This document shows positions 5,147 through 7,196 of a stretch of 7,196 nt of DNA, piece after piece. The stretch's first letter is position 1; each line of letters begins with the position of its first letter. The DNA is from Alphaproteobacteria bacterium. Its GTDB lineage: Bacteria; Pseudomonadota; Alphaproteobacteria; Rs-D84. Below the pieces are notes generated by a model that searched no databases, was not told where the DNA came from, and saw only the letters and a list, made by a program, of their open reading frames with translations. Position numbers and translations under genes: made by a program. Where the stretch lies: assembly GCA_017937735.1 (NCBI GenBank), contig JAGBCZ010000035.1:1-7196 (forward strand). The letters are read 5' to 3'.

Positions 5147-6388
5147 TTATTTACTTACACAATTTGCAAATGACTGCGCAACCAACGATTGTTCTTGCTG
5201 TGTCATTTGTGCGACAGGCACAACATAACATCTGGCACTGTCACGCAAGATAAACACCTTGGTTCCACGTGTGTATGCACGTTGCATATCATCCATTTGC
5301 GCACTGGTTAAAAATGCATTTTGTGTTGTTGGCGCATTACTTAAACCAGCCATTACAACCTGGTATGCATCTTGGGCATTATATACTTCTGATCTGGATG
5401 TTAATTCCATCCAAATAGACTGGTTTTCATACGGATTTTCAACACGTTGATTTGTTGTTGGGAACGCCGCACCAACCGCCATTGCAGCCACAGTCTGTAA
5501 AGTTGATGGTTCATTTGACACACTGTGCGCAACTGTATTTAACTGTAAATTATCGCCACAGGCCAAATTCATACGATTTGTATATCCAGCCAACACCGCA
5601 TCAACAGCCGCCTGCCAGTCTGCGCCCTTGTTGTTCATATCCAGATTGACAATTTTTTCTGCCCAGCCCCAGATATTAGAACCAACATTACCAGCGTTTG
5701 CAAAACGAGTTACCATTTCTGCACTGCCCCCTGGGACACCAGCACCACAATAGTCAGTTAATTGTGTTGTTAACATACTGCTTGTTTCGTTGCCATACGC
5801 CAATGCAACAGAATGACATGCCATTGCCGCTTCTAATTCTTGACGGCGTTGCAAGCATAAATCAGAATGTGATTTAGACAACTGTTCTGCCATATTTGCC
5901 ATTGATAAATACGACATCAATTCTTGCTGAACATACGATGGGCATAAACGTGCAGCAGTGTTCATCCCCCCCATTCCATTACGGGTATTTGCACCATACT
6001 GGGGCAACAAGATTTCAGTATCTTTCTGCAAACACAACAAAGCATAGTTATACAATTCTGTTTCTGTTGCATATTTACACTTTGACGTTGTTTGCCCAGG
6101 CACCACGGTAACATCACCACAATATTCAGATAAACACGCAAAAATCTTTTCACGGCACGCAGTGTCAACATCCGGCTGTGTCACCATATAGTACGTATTA
6201 CGTTGATTTGTTTTATACGCATTTGCCAGTCCAGCATTACCGCGCAGACCGTTACCCGCCGTTGGTGTTTGAATCACAATACCACGTGCAGCATCCGCAC
6301 CACCAACAGTCCCAGCATTTACAGCATCAGCCGCATTTCCAATAAAACACGCACCAATCAGGCCAAAAATATACAGAAATTTGTTCAT
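5147..6388 (-). CDS. Secreted cysteine-rich protein of unknown function
   Basis: I do not recognise this 413-residue protein. It begins with a short Sec-type signal peptide (MNK, a hydrophobic stretch at 4-17, and a likely cleavage after A20-D-A22), so it is probably periplasmic or exported. A Cys at 14 in LIGAC faintly resembles a lipobox, but the segment before it is too short to favour a lipoprotein. The mature part has 12 cysteines, at 78, 85, 90, 104, 119, 149, 178, 191, 214, 277, 387 and 410. Nine fall in the first half, and the even count would allow six disulfides. The N-terminal mature region (23-60) is rich in Gly, Ala and Asn; the rest is Gln/Asn-rich and likely helical (for example 155-195). 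There is no transmembrane segment after the signal. The ATG at 6388 is chosen over an open upstream extension to 6673 because it has the signal peptide and AGAGGG (6395-6400) 6 nt upstream, and the extension would overlap prfB. It stands alone between its own promoter and terminator. Confidence 0.88.
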   Translation of the reverse strand: MNKFLYIFGLIGACFIGNAADAVNAGTVGGADAARGIVIQTPTAGNGLRGNAGLANAYKTNQRNTYYMVTQPDVDTACREKIFACLSEYCGDVTVVPGQTTSKCKYATETELYNYALLCLQKDTEILLPQYGANTRNGMGGMNTAARLCPSYVQQELMSYLSMANMAEQLSKSHSDLCLQRRQELEAAMACHSVALAYGNETSSMLTTQLTDYCGAGVPGGSAEMVTRFANAGNVGSNIWGWAEKIVNLDMNNKGADWQAAVDAVLAGYTNRMNLACGDNLQLNTVAHSVSNEPSTLQTVAAMAVGAAFPTTNQRVENPYENQSIWMELTSRSEVYNAQDAYQVVMAGLSNAPTTQNAFLTSAQMDDMQRAYTRGTKVFILRDSARCYVVPVAQMTQQEQSLVAQSFANCVSK

Positions 6389-6394
6389 ATAAAT

Positions 6395-6400
6395 CCCTCT
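6395..6400 (-). promoter_or_regulatory. Ribosome binding site of the 413-residue protein gene
   Basis: AGAGGG on the minus strand lies 6 nt before the ATG at 6388. It is the strongest ribosome site in the window and decides the start. Confidence 0.8.
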
Positions 6401-6410
6401 CATTAAGATG

Positions 6411-6439
6411 ATTCTATCACATAAACACACAAAAGGCAA
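6411..6439 (-). promoter_or_regulatory. Predicted sigma70 promoter of the 413-residue protein gene
   Basis: On the minus strand, -35 TTGCCT (6434-6439) and -10 TAGAAT (6411-6416) are separated by 17 bp, matching 4 and 5 of 6 consensus positions. The start would be near 6404, giving a short leader that contains the AGAGGG ribosome site. Confidence 0.6.
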
Positions 6440-6447
6440 ACATTCAT

Positions 6448-6475
6448 TTGATTTAATAAAATTAAATGATATGAT
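6448..6475 (+). promoter_or_regulatory. Predicted promoter of prfB, leaderless geometry
   Basis: -35 TTGATT (6448-6453) and -10 TATGAT (6470-6475) are separated by 16 bp, and the -10 ends 7 nt before the ATG at 6483. No Shine-Dalgarno sequence precedes the start. This is the same spacing as at the amidase and ATL genes. It diverges from the promoter of the 413-residue protein gene, with 8 bp between the two -35 elements. Confidence 0.5.
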
Positions 6476-6482
6476 AATCGTC

Positions 6483-7196
6483 ATGATTATAACTAATGAA
6501 GTTTTACAGCAAATATGTGACGACATTTCTGCCGTCAGGGGGTTTCTTTGACCCCGATAAGTTACAGGCGCAAATTTCCGAACTGGACACACAGGTAAAC
6601 GCCCCTGATTTATGGGACAATCCGGATGCGGCACGTGGAATTTTACAGAAAAAATCTGCACTTGAAAAAACATTAAATGAATTAACCGCGCTGGAAACAG
6701 AATATAAAAATCTGTCCGAATTGTATGAAATCGCCCCAGATGACCCAGAAATCACTGATGCAATAGAAGCACTTGCAAAAAATGCCCACCAGGCAAAATT
6801 TATTACTTTGTTTCGCGAGCCAGCGGACAAAGACGGTGCGTTCTTGTTTATTCAGGCCGGCGCAGGCGGGACCGAGGCGCAAGACTGGGCGCAGATGATG
6901 TCACGCATGTATGCCCGATGGGCAGAACGCCATGGCTTTACTGTCGAAGTTATCGAAGAACACGAAGGCGACACAGCTGGCATTAAAAATATTACATATC
7001 GCATATCAGGCGAACGTGCATACGGTTGGTTAAAAAACGAAATTGGCGTTCACAGACTGGTTCGTATATCGCCCTTTAATGCAAATGGCAAGCGTCAGAC
7101 CAGTTTTGCATCTGTGGATGTATGGCCTGATATTGACGACACAATCGAAATCGAAATAAACGAAAAAGATTTGCGTATTGATACATATCGTGCATC
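6483..7196 (+). CDS. prfB: Peptide chain release factor 2 (RF2), 5' part, expressed by +1 programmed frameshift
   Basis: RF2 recognises UGA and UAA stop codons on the ribosome and triggers peptide release. Codons 1-22 (ending VRGFL) run into an in-frame TGA at 6549-6551. Skipping T6549 continues the protein as L-D-P-D-K-L without further stops to the window end, 237 residues in all. Recognisable RF2 segments include APDLWDNPDAA, IQAGAGGTEAQDWAQMM, ERHGFTVEVIEEHEGDTAGIK, YGWLKNEIGVHRLVR and INEKDLRIDTYRA. The window stops just before the expected SGAGGQ catalytic loop, and the SPF-type stop-recognition motif should have come earlier or nearby but is not separately resolved here. The TGA is not a mutation: AGGGGG and CTT-TGA-C around it form the classical autoregulatory site. 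An in-frame ATG at 6471 is an alternative start four codons upstream, but it would lie within the predicted -10. Confidence 0.96.
6537..6552 (+). promoter_or_regulatory. RF2 programmed +1 frameshift site
   Basis: AGGGGG (6537-6542) is an internal Shine-Dalgarno-like sequence, followed after TTT by the slippery codon CTT (6546-6548), the in-frame stop TGA (6549-6551) and C6552. E. coli prfB has the same arrangement with TAT in place of TTT. When RF2 is scarce the ribosome pauses at UGA, peptidyl-tRNA-Leu slips from CUU to UUU, and synthesis continues with GAC (Asp); when RF2 is abundant translation ends. Expression is thus self-limiting. Confidence 0.95.

Noticed and set aside
6347..6349. Lipoprotein modification at Cys14 of the 413-residue protein
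   Set aside because: The segment before Cys is only 13 residues with one positive charge and Gly at -2; an ordinary signal-peptidase site after residue 22 fits better, although a lipoprotein is not excluded.
6549..6551. prfB read as a pseudogene or as selenocysteine-containing because of the in-frame TGA
   Set aside because: AGGGGG and CTT-TGA-C form the canonical RF2 +1 frameshift site, and the +1 frame continues with perfect RF2 homology.
6389..6673. 95-codon N-terminal extension of the 413-residue protein starting at 6673
   Set aside because: It would run antisense through prfB and its frameshift site, whereas the ATG at 6388 has a strong ribosome site and a signal peptide.
6504..6882. 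Minus-strand open frames opposite prfB
   Set aside because: They lie antisense to conserved RF2 sequence and have no independent support.
1..7196. CRISPR arrays, insertion sequences, toxin-antitoxin or defence modules
   Set aside because: No regularly spaced repeats, transposase, inverted-repeat ends or recognised defence domains were seen on either strand.

Overview
The window looks like chromosomal DNA of a low-to-moderate GC Gram-negative bacterium, most likely an alphaproteobacterium. This rests on an IHF-type DNA-bending protein, a Tat-exported AMIN/amidase_3 cell-wall amidase of the AmiC kind, an alkyltransferase-like protein and an RF2 gene with the classical frameshift site. The lineage is inferred. 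An AccD-AccA fusion is not the usual alphaproteobacterial arrangement and suggests a divergent, perhaps host-associated, group. GC is about 45% in sampled stretches of accDA but about 28% in the first 312 bases (hand counts).

Layout. Bases 1-312 (+) are the 3' end of an AT-rich gene that may be a glycosyltransferase, converging on accDA through a shared bidirectional terminator. An ihfB-like gene and accDA form a two-gene operon on the minus strand (2367 down to 338). A peroxiredoxin gene diverges from ihfB (2515-3195, +) and converges on a minus-strand alkyltransferase-like gene (3228-3572). Back-to-back with the latter is tRNA-Ser(CGA) at 3656-3746 (+). Its 3' end plus 20 bp of flank is repeated 85 bp downstream, just before a strong terminator shared with the minus-strand amidase gene (3870-5066). 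Upstream of that is a minus-strand gene for a secreted 413-residue protein with 12 cysteines and no recognised family (5147-6388). Divergent from it is prfB (6483 to the window end), with its +1 programmed frameshift site and without its 3' half.

The genes are mostly housekeeping: fatty-acid synthesis (AccDA), nucleoid architecture (IHF), peroxide defence (peroxiredoxin), alkylation-damage recognition (ATL), cell separation (amidase) and translation (tRNA-Ser, RF2). I see no defence system, CRISPR array, insertion sequence or phage module.

The most interesting signals are regulatory or structural. Three genes without a Shine-Dalgarno sequence (amidase, ATL, prfB) each have a TANNNT -10 element exactly 7 nt before the ATG with a -35 element 16-17 bp further up, which predicts leaderless mRNAs. 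The genes with a purine-rich ribosome site (ihfB, peroxiredoxin, the 413-residue protein) do not have this layout. Two terminators share an almost identical 11-bp stem that begins at the stop codon. The duplicated tRNA 3' end resembles an integration or duplication scar.
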